From contig JAJEKV010000070.1 in the NCBI GenBank assembly GCA_021234155.1, positions 5,172,754-5,236,753 of the forward strand: 64,000 bases of DNA. The letters are read 5' to 3'. This document shows positions 35,701 through 47,379 of the stretch, piece by piece; position 1 is the stretch's first letter; every line of letters starts with the position of its first letter. Below the pieces are notes generated by a model. It was given only the letters and a program-made list of their open reading frames with translations, was not told the DNA's origin and did no database searches. Source of the stretch: Isoetes taiwanensis. Lineage: Eukaryota > Streptophyta > Lycopodiopsida > Isoetales > Isoetaceae. A program made the translations under genes and the position numbers.

Positions 35701-35906
35701 CTCGTCTCCATCCCTCGATGACGAAGAATGGAGTTCGCCGCTGATCACCGCGTGAGTCCGCGGTGAATGCCGCAAGATGAGAGGATGGATCGGGCTAAGG
35801 TATTCGACAAAAAAGAAAAACCTCGTGAGCTCACCCGGGTGTTTGTCTTCTTCTTCTTCTCGCCGGTAGAAGCATCCCCTCCGGCTACCTTCTTGGGCGG
35901 AGTCAT
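32742..35906 (-). pseudogene. ParB-like, methylase-like gene of element B (decayed)
   Basis: Homologue of the 14.2-16.9 kb gene. A possible start is the ATG at 35,906 (MTPPKKVAGG, basic tail, no H3 mimic). The ParB-like part at 34,700-34,970 reads NPAHIWRFSTSMVRH and ADVIPFSRSAM, a TGA, then VVRWKSKEDL. This aligns with SPEHLDILYESFISH, ADVVPFDPQTG, a TGA, and AIKWKEAEEL of element A, but the GNH block is lost. An exon ends at a GAAG|GTAAAT donor near 34,626. Further on, LDMTDTDTFGFLVFCMPG (about 33,410) and RIPIRPRVIKYFITSLVEED with VCEWYMNG (about 32,990-33,060) resemble the '.KP..L...I......VLD.F.GSG' motif I region of beta-type DNA N4/N6 methylases, with the glycines changed. Many shifts and stops are present. 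Confidence 0.5.
34405..34604. repeat. Element B palindromes, intronic cluster
   Basis: Three imperfect members: TTTTCGACC...GGTCGAAAA at about 34,406, TTTTCTCGACT...AGTCGAAAA at about 34,466 and TTTCGACT...AGTCGAGA at about 34,581. They lie just after a probable donor at 34,626 on the minus strand, which is presumably an intron. Confidence 0.8.
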
Positions 35907-36779
35907 GTCGAGATGCCCTCTCATCCTCTTGGGACCCCTCTCCAAAATTAAGTCTCCTCCGCGTTGTGAGTTTAGACCGTGTAAAAAAAGATGGGCGTGT
36001 TTTTAATTTGAAGTTAAGGACATGCAATCATTTATGAAAAAGAAAGGGCTAAAGGTGCAACACGGTTATCTTTAGCCAAACACTATTTCAAATTTAATCA
36101 CATCAAGGGACCACAAGGCGGAGTTTATCTTCCCCGCGCATTGGGGGACCTCGAAGTTGAGGAGGGGAGCATCGATCGTTAGGCGACTTCCTAATGGCGC
36201 CCGACTGACGCCGGGCTAGGGCATAAGCATGTGTTTTTCGACGCGCATCATCCTATTGCAGCGTTGATTTGTCGATGAGCACCTAAGGTAGGAGGCGGCG
36301 GAGGAGCCGCCGGTGCGGGAACTCTACTACAACCATGGAACGGGATAATGGAATCGCAGTTGATACAAGTATTAGATGAATACACTCTTGAAGAGACCGG
36401 ATGAAGCAAAGACTCTAGGTGAGGTCAAAGGGATCCGTGATACTGATGGCCCAAGGAATTACGTGAAGAGGTGAGTTTCGAGAGATGCCTATGTTATTTT
36501 GTATAGAACATGCCGCCCGTGTTTAGATCATGGAACCGCTCATAAGCTCGACGGATTTTATTGTTTTTCTTGTCGAGCATTTCCTCGGAGAGATGAATTA
36601 CTCTCCGGGTTGAGAGATGCTCGCACGGAAACAATGGATCGGGGGTAAACGTGAAACGGTTTATGTTGTGGTCATGGAATGTCCGCTTTTAGGTGTATTT
36701 TTTTTTCTTGGAATGTTGTATATAGATCAGGCTAGGTCTAAGGCCGAGATGCCTCCCCCTGGTTGAGTCGGAGAGGTTT
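35907..36779. other. Element B interior, no gene seen
   Basis: Upstream side of the minus-strand ParB-like relic. Nothing recognised. Confidence 0.4.
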
Positions 36780-38045
36780 TACCCCATCGGGAACCACTCC
36801 TCTTCGCAATATTCGAGGAAGATGGTTCGAAGGAGAGTGGCTCGGAGCAGGCTAGAGGCACTTGGGACTAAAGGCAGGGAATACAAAGTTTCCACGTGGT
36901 TGGTTGTAGAGGCCTCCACCCAGTAAGGCCTCCCCCTTCGCAATATTAGATCGAAGATGGTTGAAGGAGTGGCTCGACCGGGTCCAGGGCCCTTTGGACC
37001 ATACAATGGAGAATTGGTCGGCTAAGGGATTCTCACTCTGCGAGTCGAATGCGATCGCTGGTCGCTTGTTTGTTTTCACCGCAAGCCCAGAATGCCTTGG
37101 CCATCCTAACTCCGTTAGTACACACGGAGTGCTCGTTATTAAGGCATTCCCCGACCGCGAGGCGCAGAATGCACAAGCTCTATGGTTTCCGCAGAGTTAT
37201 TTTCGTTGTTCATATTCCCGACCTCGCAAGTCGAGAATGCCTTAGCCATCGAGACCCGGATGGTACATGGAGTGCCTAAGTGAGGCATTCCCACTCTGGT
37301 GAGCCGAGAATGCAGGAGTTGGCCTGGTGCATACCAAAACAACTCCCTTCTGCAATGTCCGTGAAGATAGAAGGAGAGTTGTTAAGACCGTCTCATGTGC
37401 CAGTTTAGAGTAGATCATAGCTGGCTGGCCTCTCGACTCACCAGCTCAGAAAGCGGCTGGAAGACCTCTCAGGTGGAAACAGTCGCCCAGGCCTCCACCC
37501 AATCAGAGCCCATCCCTTCGTAATATTCGAGGGAAGATGGTCTCAAGGAGACGGCCCTTGATTGCGGTGAGGCCAAGCGCTGCCACATGTGAGAATCGGG
37601 TTACAAGAGCTGCAGACAGCCCTCTCGTAAATGTCCGGAAGAGTAGAAGGAGAGTGGTTAAGACTGCCTCTGTGCCAGCCTCTAGAGTGCACTAGAGTTT
37701 CGCTTTCCCACTCACGAGTCGAGAAAGCGGCCAGCACTCAGCGTTGAGCCGAGGCCCACCTGGGCCGACGCCTTCGCAATATTCTGGCGAGTACGGTCTG
37801 TAAGGAGAGTGGCTCGATCGGGTGGAGGCACCGCGACGCATTAAAGGGCCATTGCGTCATATTCTCGACTCACGAAGTCGAGAAGGTCGCAGTGAGGGTT
37901 CTAAAGAATGTGAAGACATTGGGTAAATGTGCAATCCCGAATCATGGAAGTCGAGAATCCCTCCAACCTTACTTATCAGCCCGTGTACACTCCCTCTTTC
38001 GCCTCGCGAAAGTCGAAGTTCTCGACTGGCGAGTCGAGAAGGTCT
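36780..38045. repeat. Palindrome-rich repeat block in element B centre
   Basis: A unit around CTTCGCAATATTCGAGGAAG, flanked by complementary CTCC and GGAG, recurs in variants near 36,800, 36,925, 37,350, 37,515, 37,630 and 37,770. Interleaved are members of the CTCGACT...AGTCGAG palindrome family (near 37,036, 37,224, 37,715, 37,861 and 38,019-38,040). No coding potential recognised. Confidence 0.7.
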
Positions 38046-39699
38046 AAATTTTCGGACCGTTGGCAGCTGAAATATTCTCAACTTCGCCCTCCCATCTGCA
38101 TGTCTCCTGCCCGATTGGATTTCTTTTGTGAGTTAGAAATGGAGATTACGTGAAGCAATTCCTATTCAGTTCTTCTTTGGGAGAAAGACATTCCTAGTTA
38201 TTTTCCTGTTAATGCTCTGCAATATCTTACTTCCCTAACACCGGTCTCGATGATTTCTATCTGGTTTTGCTTACTACTCTAACCACTATTCTCCACTTGT
38301 GCCCGCATAATGTATTCAATTCAACCACAAGCAAGAAAAAGATAACAAAAACAAAAACAATACAAAAGATTAATAGGATTAATGAGAAAACAGAGAACAG
38401 GAGGAGAACAAAGACATGAGAAAAAAGGGAGAACAAAAGACAGAAAAATGAGATTAAAAAAGGGTATGATATTACAAAAATATACCTGGAAGATTTGTTG
38501 GATGAGGAGGAGGCTTCCGGAGTTCGCTTCCATGTGGGTATAGTCGTTGGCAAAGCGTGAATAAGGATTTGCTCAGCCGTAAATTGTATCGTGGATTAAT
38601 AAGAGCCTCTAACAACGTAATATAAGTAAAAATGCACTAAAGGACTTACGTAAAAACTAAAAAGCAAAGACTAAAAAGGGCCTCACTTTCTTCTCGGCGG
38701 TAACGCCCGTTAACAATGAATCTGCGAGAACTTCGGGCGCTGAAGCGCCCCGATCCGTCACCAAGCCGCTGGCATAAGATGGCCTTTTGAATCGCTTTGC
38801 CTCGACCGATCGCCTCGATCGCAAAAAGCGGTCGCCTAAGGAAACGTGGGAGGAAGAGTGATCGAGAAAACAGGGGAGGAAGAATGGTCGGGGGGAGAGG
38901 AAGAGGGTGCAGTTAATTCTGGCTGCACCCTCGAACCTCGTAAAAGTGCAATAATAAAAACCATTGTCACGTGTGGGCCATGCCCTCCATGACGATAGCG
39001 GTCGCGGATTAGCGACATGGCCACGGTTTCAGCCTCTCAAGAGGCCATTGGCCATGACAAAATATGAAAGGGTAGGTTAAATGTTTATATATGTTATCTT
39101 ATGTATTTAATAAGGTTTCAATGGTTGTATTTAATATGGTTTCAATGGTTGTATTTAATATGGTTTCAATGGTTACAATGTTTACATATGGTTTAGAATG
39201 AGTGTGGTTGTATGCTTTAATATGGTTATATGATTTTAGTTAATATGGTTGTATGATTTTAGTTAATATGGTTGTATGATTTAATATGATTATATTTAAA
39301 TATGTTTGTATGGTTTTATATGGTTCATATGGTCATATTTGTGGTGTTTGGGGCTATATGGTTTTAATGTGAGCTTTTTTCATTCGGGGAGCATGTGAGA
39401 TGAGTAAAATGGAGCCGGGGAATTCCAAAGGAGGCCATTGCCCTAGGCTCCAATGGAGGAAGATGGGTTGCCTTTTTGTTGCACCCTTGCAAACCGCACG
39501 GGTATTTGCAAGAGGGCATAATAACCGCCAGTTGATCCATTTGATAGTGTGAATGATGAGAGGTCGGGAGATGAACATCTTGGAGTTGGCATTGTGAAGC
39601 TTCTTGCTCGAAGTTGATACTATCATGTCCTGTGGAAGCTCTAGTGATTGCATTGTGTGCCTCGGGCTCGCCGAGTCCCAAGCTTCAGTTGAGATGGCC
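38046..39699. other. Low-complexity sequence upstream of DUF7869 relic
   Basis: The top strand at 38,325-38,480 is A-rich. Around 38,700-38,830 is GC-rich with a perfect 16-bp palindrome GGGCGCTGAAGCGCCC-like segment (38,737 region). At 39,070-39,350 are AT-rich tandem words (TTTAATATGGTTTCAATGG). No gene seen. Confidence 0.5.
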
Positions 39700-42171
39700 A
39701 ATTAGATTTATTACACACAAGAATGGTGATACTCTAGAATGCCCCCTTCAACTACACACCCCAAGGCCCACCCAAGGCCATGTGGAAGATTTGGTGGTCG
39801 ATGAGCATCCTTTGATCACAAGGAAGAGACGCTATGTCTTTCATAAAAGGCAGCCAAAGGTGCCCAAGAGGCCTAGAAGTGACAAATATTTAGAAAGGAT
39901 GGAAAGTATGGCACCAACCAAAGAAAACCCGAGGCAATTAGGGGACAAGAGTGTTGCAACCTAGATTGCACAAAGGCATTACAATGTGGATGACCTCGTG
40001 CGTGATAAGGTCCCAATACATTGGACAAATTCAAAAGATAGGATTAATTTCATTTACTCCTTGTGTAGGAATTCCAAATATGATGAAAACACAGGGATCT
40101 ACTGCTATATCAATTGAGGGGCATGAAGGTATGTATGAGAGAGCATTGAGATGGATTCTTGGGGTGAGCAAGTCTTCATTTTGCGACATCGGGAGCAGGT
40201 TAGAAAAGGGCACACTTTGTTCCAACATGGTAATGCACTCACTTTGAAACCTAGAGCAAATACTCTAAAGGCCATTGCAGTCTTTCAGAGCTTTGTGAGA
40301 TACATGTCTCAATCTATGCCCCACAAGTCGAGGGTGAACGAGCACGGTGGGCGAGTGGTGCAAAAGAGTGTTGCCACAACACTATATCCAAAAGGAGTGC
40401 CTTAAGGAGGTCAACTCCATCCTAGAAACTACCGGGAGGTAGGCCTCTTTCTCAATCACATTTCAGCAAGTTATGGAGCACTCACTTCCTGGACGTGAGT
40501 GTCCTACAACACATGCCATTCTCAAAGTGCAACACTTGCATTCAACTCAAGGATACACTTGCATCAACTGCAATAGAGAAAGAAAGAATGGCAATTAGGG
40601 AGCAATTTGCAGATCACCAAAGGGACCAAATATCATGTAGACAAGTATTGGCAAGGAGAACATTTTCTCGAGATGCAAAGGACAAATTTTTGTGTATAAT
40701 TCATGATAAGATGGACCAACACAAGACTTTCTTTGCCAAAGCTAGATCCTTTACCCAAGCATTGTCAAAACGCTTTGATGAAAGTAAGTCCCGGCGGTGT
40801 ATTAACACATGGTCATGGAACTGGAACATATGGTCATTTTGTGCTTGATCTATGGAGAGATGATCCAAACTTCCATGTGAGCTCTAGTTTCAAGTGCCTC
40901 GAGAACACTAGAGAAAGGATCGATAGAAGGGAGGAGGTATTCCCCTTGACACCCATTTTTGAGGCTTTGATGGATGATCAACCGCTTTGTTACCAAAGGC
41001 GATATAAAAAAGCTCACATCCAAGGTGTCTAGTGAATCAAGGAGGACTTGGGATGATTTCCCTTACTTGAGAAATCACCGCCCGAGGAGCTATGTGTTCA
41101 GTTGGACAACCGTTGGAAAAGAAAACAAGAATAGATGGATGTTTGGGGCAATGTCATACTTGGACAAAGGATAAAGGGGAGTATTCAAAGTTGTGAAAGT
41201 GGGATTCATGATGGTTGGGCATACGCATGATGATATAGATGGATTCTTTGGAACTTTCTCCACCAAGCTCAAGAGAGAAAACGTGACCACTCTCCCGAAC
41301 TAATGGATGTGTTTTGAGAGCTGCATTGACCCCAACCAAATGGCTTTCTTGATGGATGAGGTTGCAGATTGGAAATCATTTGTAGAAGGATACTTGCTAG
41401 ATGGCAAGGACCAGTTGACAGACACACAAAGCCACTTCAATTCAAGCTTTGGGTTAGGGATGGAATACCAATCATGCAATATAAGTGGAGACCAGGTGAC
41501 AAGTTGTGGATGCCCGTACAAGGTATCGAGTTGTGGCAAAGGGTGCTTTGCTGGTGAAGTTCTCATTCCTAAAGGGCAGCCAAGACCACTACCTCCCTTC
41601 AAGACAGTCAAAAAGACTCTAGCCAACTGGTGAAGGGCATCAAGGATTACATAACGACCGGGATGATGTTCGAAATGGAAAGCACACCTCCACTCTTAAG
41701 AAAAATCAAATGGACTCCCTAATCAAGTATGGGAGAAAGTTGTGACATGCTTAGAAACCAAACGACCATGTGGGAGGGAGCTAAGAGACGGGTTCTGCCC
41801 GAGTCAAGATGGGAGGGTTCTCAAGGTGCAAGCACGTCTAAGAATGCTCACTTGGGTCCCAACAAGGGTTCCAAGTGGTTTGTGGGAAGTAAGGCCTCAA
41901 AGCCAAGTGGTTTGATCTTCCCGAGTGGGATCCCTTTGAGGACATCAAGGAAGGATACTTTGTGCTAGTAAGGCCCCGATGATGAGGACTGTCCCAATAT
42001 GGTTAGGGGTGGCACTCTCCTCGATGTGACCACCACTATGCCCGATGGAGAGGAGTTGCATCCCGGATTCCAAATTCAATATTGGGAGCTCATTGGGAGG
42101 CACAAGAAGGGCAACTTGAAGGAGCAATACACCGATCGACCGGGAGAAGAAGTGGAGGGCAAATTATGCTG
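39700..42171 (+). pseudogene. DUF7869-type transposase relic, plus strand
   Basis: Second DUF7869-type gene. KRRYVFHKRQPKVPKRP (39,827 region) matches KRHYTFHSRQPRKVVRPP of the element A protein. Then come MPFSKCNTC (40,512), LCIIHDKMDQHKT (about 40,689), VLTHGHGTGTYGHFVLDLW (40,797), CVQLDN with ENKNRW in the next frame (about 41,093-41,139) and VGHTHDDIDGFFGTFSTKL (about 41,216). Downstream, a PIMQYKWRPG segment matches the element A C-terminus. A tail with DIKEGYFVLVRP and FQIQYWELIGRHKKG ends at TGA 42,169-42,171; element A lacks a visible tail of this kind. At least six frame changes or stops are present, so it is dead. It lies divergent from the minus-strand ParB-like relic. Confidence 0.8.
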
Positions 42172-43165
42172 ACCCTCAAAGGAGGGAATTGGTGGAGTGT
42201 GTGGTATGGTCATATCCAAGTTCTCACATTGCAAAAGACAACACACACAAGATCCCAAGAAAGGAGATGGACAAGGCCATGAGCAACCTCCATGCTATAT
42301 CATTGTATGAGGGTACATAATATTGAGAAGTTTGAAAACTTTCTCAACTAGTGGTTTGTAAAATTTATGAGGAAAACAAGTAACCCAATTCTATGTGTGT
42401 CATGTGTAATTCTATTCAAGCAATCAATTCAGAAATTTCTTTTATGGTGTGTGAGTCCCATTTTCAGTCCGAGTCCCAAAATTCAAGATTTGTCCCACTT
42501 TAATTAAATACGACTTATCTATATTTTTGAAGCATTCGAAAATATCTCAAATGGCGCGTGAAATCCAAGAGAACTACCAGTTCCAGCAAATTTAAAGTCT
42601 CTAGAAGAAGGACCATAAGGAAAAGCATTCTCTGATTGCAAGTTAGGATTCAAGAAAGAAATAGCAATAAACCCCTTAACGTGATCTTCATTAGTGCAGA
42701 TCCCTTCAAAATCCCTTCAAATTCGCAATCCTGACCAAGTCAATATTTGATCACAATACGTTGACAATCATGCTGAAGCCTTTGAAAAATCGCTGAGATA
42801 AACAAGAAAAAAGAAAAAAGAAACTCTTAAAACCCCTTATTTCATTTGGTTCTCGCTAAATCCGGGTGGATTTCCTTGTTTTTTGCGACGGGATATGTTT
42901 CTTGGCATCACATGTTGAAGGTGCTCCTTGCAAACCTTCAACCTCAGTGGTTTAGAATCTCAGGTTCTTAAGACAACCAATCTTTGTGCAAAATCTGCAA
43001 AAAAATATGAATCACTTTAGGATCCTTAAAGCAAAATGAGACAGTCGCACTCAGAGTTGTACTGTTCTTTTTAAAATGATTCTTGAAGGAGGAATTAGAG
43101 AAAACTTGGAGTGAGATGTAAAATGTTTTTTGGCTCAATTTGGATCTAGGATGAGTTAGAAAAAT
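42172..43165. repeat. Dispersed repeat pieces shared with 10.6-13 kb
   Basis: 42,550-42,790 is the reverse complement of pieces at 10,640-10,710 and 12,255-12,400 (for example GGCGCGTGAAATCCAAGAGA). 42,905-43,060 matches 12,805-12,950 directly. No gene seen; 42,172-42,490 is unrecognised. Confidence 0.65.
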
Positions 43166-43446
43166 GAGACATGTCGTTGTTCAGAAAAATCTACATGTGG
43201 TTATGTGGAGGTATGGTTAAATGAACTGTCATTTTTTTTTAGGGGTTGTTGTTTTTAAGAAGGTGTTGTTTTTTGAGGTGTGGTTTATAACTGGGTGTAG
43301 TTTCTAAGAGTTATTTTTTATTGAAGTATAGTTTTTTGAGGTGTGGTTTATAAGGAGGTGTAGTTTTTAAGTGGTTGTTTTTTAAGGAAGTATGGTTTTC
43401 TGAAGTGGTGGGATTTTTTTAATTGAGGTGGTTTTTTTTGAAGTGT
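43166..43446 (-). repeat. Truncated right-type terminal repeat (element A kind)
   Basis: GACATGTCGTTGTTCAG, then CTACATGTGGTTATGTGGAG and GT-rich units, match 22,048-22,640 in the same orientation. The inner-edge motif is missing and the outer part ends abruptly against the minisatellite. Confidence 0.85.
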
Positions 43447-44505
43447 GGCTCAAACATGCCACGCGGGCTCCAACATGCCAAGGTGGCTCAAACATGCCAC
43501 GTGGGCTCCAACATGCCATCTAGACTCAAACATGCCATGCAGGCTCCTACATGCCACCTAGGCTCCTACATGCAAAGGTGGCTCAAACATGCCACCTAGG
43601 CTCAAACATGCCACGCAAGCTCCAACATGCCACCTAGGCTCCAACATGACAAGATGGCTCAAACATGCCACGTGGGCTCCAACATGCCACCTAGGCTCCA
43701 ACATGCCAAGGTGGCTCAAACATGCCACCTAGGCTCAAACATTTCATGCGGGCTCCTACATGCCACCTAGGCTCCAACATGCCACGTGGGCTCCAACATG
43801 CCAAGGTGGCTCAAACATGCGACCTAGGCTCAAACATGCCAAGGTGGCTCAAACATGCCACGGCTCCAACATGCCATCTAGGCTCCAACATGCCAAGGTG
43901 GCTCAAACACGCCACGTGGGCTACAACAGCCACCTAGGCTCCAACATGCCAAGGTGGCTCAAACATGCCATGCAGGCTCCAACATACCACCTAGGCTACA
44001 ACATGCCAAGGTGGCTCAAACATGCCACCTAGGCTCCAACATGCCAAGGTGGCTCAAACATGCCACGTGGGCTCCAACATGCCACCTAGGCTCCAACATG
44101 CCAAGGTGGCTCAAACATGTCACATAGGCTCCAACATGCCACCTAGGCTCCAACATGACAAGTTGGCTCAAGCATGCCAAGGTGGCTCAAACATGCCACG
44201 TGGGCACTCAACATGCCACCTAGGCTCCAACATGCCAAGGTGGCTCAAACATGCCACTTAGGCTCAAACATGCCAAGGTGGCTCAAACATGCCGCACGGG
44301 CTCCAACATGCCACCTAGGCTCCAACATGCCAAGGTGGCTCAAACATGCCACACGGGCTCCTATAAGCTCCAACATGCCACCTAGGCTCAAATATGCCAA
44401 GGTGGCTCAAACATGCCATGTGGGCTCCAACATGCCACCTAGGCTCTGGACAACATGCCAAGGTGCCACCTAGGCTCAACCATGCAAACCTAGGCACTCC
44501 AAGTG
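43447..44505 (+). repeat. Minisatellite array 1, 19-bp unit
   Basis: About 55 copies of CAACATGCCACCTAGGCTC and variants CAAACATGCCAAGGTGGCTC and CAACATGCCACGTGGGCTC, often in 57-bp higher-order order. The array holds CACGTG and CCTAGG palindromes. Its right half aligns unit by unit with the 56.2-57.3 kb array. Long open frames through it are a by-product of a stop-free 57-bp period. Confidence 0.95.
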
Positions 44506-44830
44506 GAATTTTTGGTAGAGAAGTTTGGCAAGGGATAGAATAGAGGGATCTTTAAGAACTTAAAGAACTAACACCCTTCCCCAAGTCGAACCAGGCCAGG
44601 ACTTTGCGCGGCTTCCTCACCAGAGGGGAGAGGCCAGACCCCAGGAGACGGACCTCAGAAAGCGGCTCTTGACTTCTAATTGCCACATCGGGAGGATGAT
44701 AGATTCAAACTCCATTCCGTCAGTTCACCTGCTTCGCGTTTTCAACAGCAACTTCTCAGCCATGTCCTCAATGCAAACGACCAAAACTCGACCTCCAAAA
44801 TGTAAACCCTTCAAGAACCTAGCAACACAC

Positions 44831-45250
44831 GGACCGCCGTATTTAGAGTCCGGGATGTGGTATTTCTGGACTTTTTTTGTGGTATTTCCGGCCACCCGTT
44901 ATCAGCCACTGTAACTTCACAGTTTCAAGCCTAGAATCAACTGTTTTGGGGCATTTTTGGATCAATCCGGCTCTATCTGGGCTCAAATCGCTTCCTCTCT
45001 TCATCAAACTAACGTTAAAAAGGCAGATAAAGTGATTAGAAGGGCTTTTGAAGCAGTTCAAGCCGTCCACGGAGCTGCAAGAATGATCCGACCAAAGATC
45101 TCAGCTCCGCCGCGCAGTTTCGCGCTTGGTTTTTGGCCAGAAATACCATTTTTTTGGCCAGAAATACCACCTGGCTGATAACGGATGTCCAGAAATACCA
45201 CCAAGAAAGTCCGGAAATACCACATCCCGGACTCTAAATACGGACGTCCG
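44831..45250. mobile_element. 420-bp MITE with ~75-bp TIRs and 7-8-bp TSD
   Basis: Ends GGACCGCCGTATTTAGAGTC and (reverse) GGACGTCCGTATTTAGAGTC continue as inverted repeats through GGGATGTGGTATTTC to TTATCAGCCA. CAACACAC flanks both sides (44,823-44,830 and 45,251-45,258) and occurs once at the empty site in copy 2 (57,612-57,619). If the ends are symmetrical CGGAC...GTCCG, the duplication is 7 bp. This fits a hAT- or MULE-derived MITE. Confidence 0.9.
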
Positions 45251-45443
45251 CAACACACAGGGTTTACGTTATGGAGGCCATATCCTAGTCAGATTCGACC
45301 AGGTCCTTGCACCGTGTCATGACATAAAGGGAGGGTGTGGACGTTAGAAGAAGGTTTCTTAACCCCCCCGGAAGCAGCTTGCCCCAAAAGTTCTCTTTGA
45401 TAGCCCTAGCAACGGACGAGAATCTCCTCTACTCCAGAACTGT

Positions 45444-45890
45444 GAATTGGCTATGCCAATGGACTCAGAACATTGACATTACCATGGGGACCAAGTTTCA
45501 TGGGCAGAAGATCACTCCTTCTCGAAGTAGCGCCAAAATAGCTCATGTCCAACACACTCGTAGTCAATTGGCCTGGGTCGTGCCTGCGAAATAATGCCAT
45601 GAATGGTGTTCCTGTGTTTTTCTTTGCTAAAATTGACCGTGTAACTTGGTCATTAGGGTAATGTCGCTATTCCGGACGACATGGCAAAGTCGAATCACCA
45701 TTTCGACACCTCCATGCTGCACGAACAATAAAACACCTAGGCCAATTGACTACGAGTGTGTTGAACATGAGCTATTTTGGTGGTTCCTGGGGAAGGGGTG
45801 GTCTTCTACTTACAAAACTTGGTCCACAAGGTAATGTCAACATTCTGAGTCCATTGGCAGAGCCAATTTTATAGTTTTGGATTGGGGAGT
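45444..45890. repeat. Inverted repeat, X and X' arms back to back
   Basis: The arm 45,444-45,577 (GAATTGGCTATGCCAATGGA start) is the reverse complement, with some mismatches, of 45,753-45,890 (ending CATTGGCAGAGCCAATTTTA). The loop is about 175 bp. The same structure is at 60,003-60,445. At 10.4-12.7 kb the same arms occur in the opposite order, around 1.9 kb. Confidence 0.85.
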
Positions 45891-47379
45891 TTCTGGTCTA
45901 TCGTCAGGGCCTTCAGGAGAGCACTTCTGGGGCTATATCTGCTTTGGAAGGTTTTTAAGAATCCATCTTTCAGAGTAAAGACCCTCCCTCTACGTGATGA
46001 CACGGTGCAAGATCCTGGTCGAATCTGACTGGGATATAGCCTCTGAAACTAAACCTTGTGTGCTGCTAGGTGCTACTAAGCAATAATATAGAAGGTAAGA
46101 GGTGCAACTCTCTTTACGCTCTTCATCATTTTCTCAAACATTTCATCCATTAACGACAAGGCCAAGGTCTGCGAATGAGAGATGTTCCATCTACAAAGAA
46201 ATCTGCCAAGCTCAAACTGCCTTGAGTTTCTGCAGGTTGTGGTCGAAATCTACTTTGTTGGAGGAGAGTGGCGATGCAGAGTGGAATAGTGGCACATAAG
46301 GTGACATGGCAATGATATGGCACTAGAAATGATGAGGTGGCATAAAAGAGCAAGAAAACTTCTTCCTTTTTGAGAAGTGACTATTTGCAAAAAATATGGA
46401 AGATGACATGGAATGAGTGGTGAGGTGGCAAAATATGAGGGGTGAAAAAATGAAGAATTTGCCTAGACAATTTTGCAACCTTTAGAATTTGAGTGAAGAA
46501 TTTGCCTAGACAATTTTGCAAGTCACATGATGACTAAGCATTTTATGCACTTTAGGTAGAAACTGACTAGGTCAATATTTTGAAAAAAGGGATTCTTGAG
46601 TGAAATAAGCAGGTAATAGTGCAAGCACTGTGACGTGGCACTCGAAAATGATGAGGTGTCATAAAAAAGAGAAACCAAACTTCTTCCTTTATGAAAAGGT
46701 GACTATTTGCAAAAAATATTGGTGATGATATGGCATGAGCATGTGAGGTGGCAAATATTAGTGATGACGTGGCAAAACATGAAGGAATAGGAAAAGCCAA
46801 AATTTGCCTAGCCAATTTGCAACTTTTTGGAAGCATATTTCACGCAAGTCGCATTACTACTAACACATTACTGAATAGGTCAAGGGGTGTCAATATGTGA
46901 TGTGCCGAATATTATGACAAAGGTAAGACAATCACCTTTTGTCCTTTGAGCTTCTAAAACCATGCTAATCCTATATGTAGCTTATGCTGCACTAAATGAT
47001 TTACAGAGGAATATGCAATGTGCATTCAACTCATTGAAGAATTAGAATGCGTGTTATGCTTGTCCAATTGCATGCTTAGAATCTACTTTTGACTTGGGTT
47101 TGTCAAATTGATGGAATGTAGGTGGGTTGCATTTGCATGTGTACCTAGATTAAAAGAGGGGTACAATTAAAAAATGCTATTATTATGCATTTTGAAGATC
47201 TCATAAGAATGCCTCACAATGAAATTGCATAACTTCTAACATATTTGAAGGTTTTGTGTGTCTAGAAACGAAAATATATATATACAAGAAATTTAATGCG
47301 TCCTACGGTGCATGTTCGAGTTTTAGCATGTTCCTACGTGCAAGTTCTTGTCGTGCCCTACATTCTAAAAGAATCTCTT

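Noticed and set aside
45646-45834. Identical 62-codon frames at 45,646 and 60,205
   Set aside because: Identity comes from the duplication. The frame spans the loop and one arm of an inverted repeat and is not kept at 10.4 kb.
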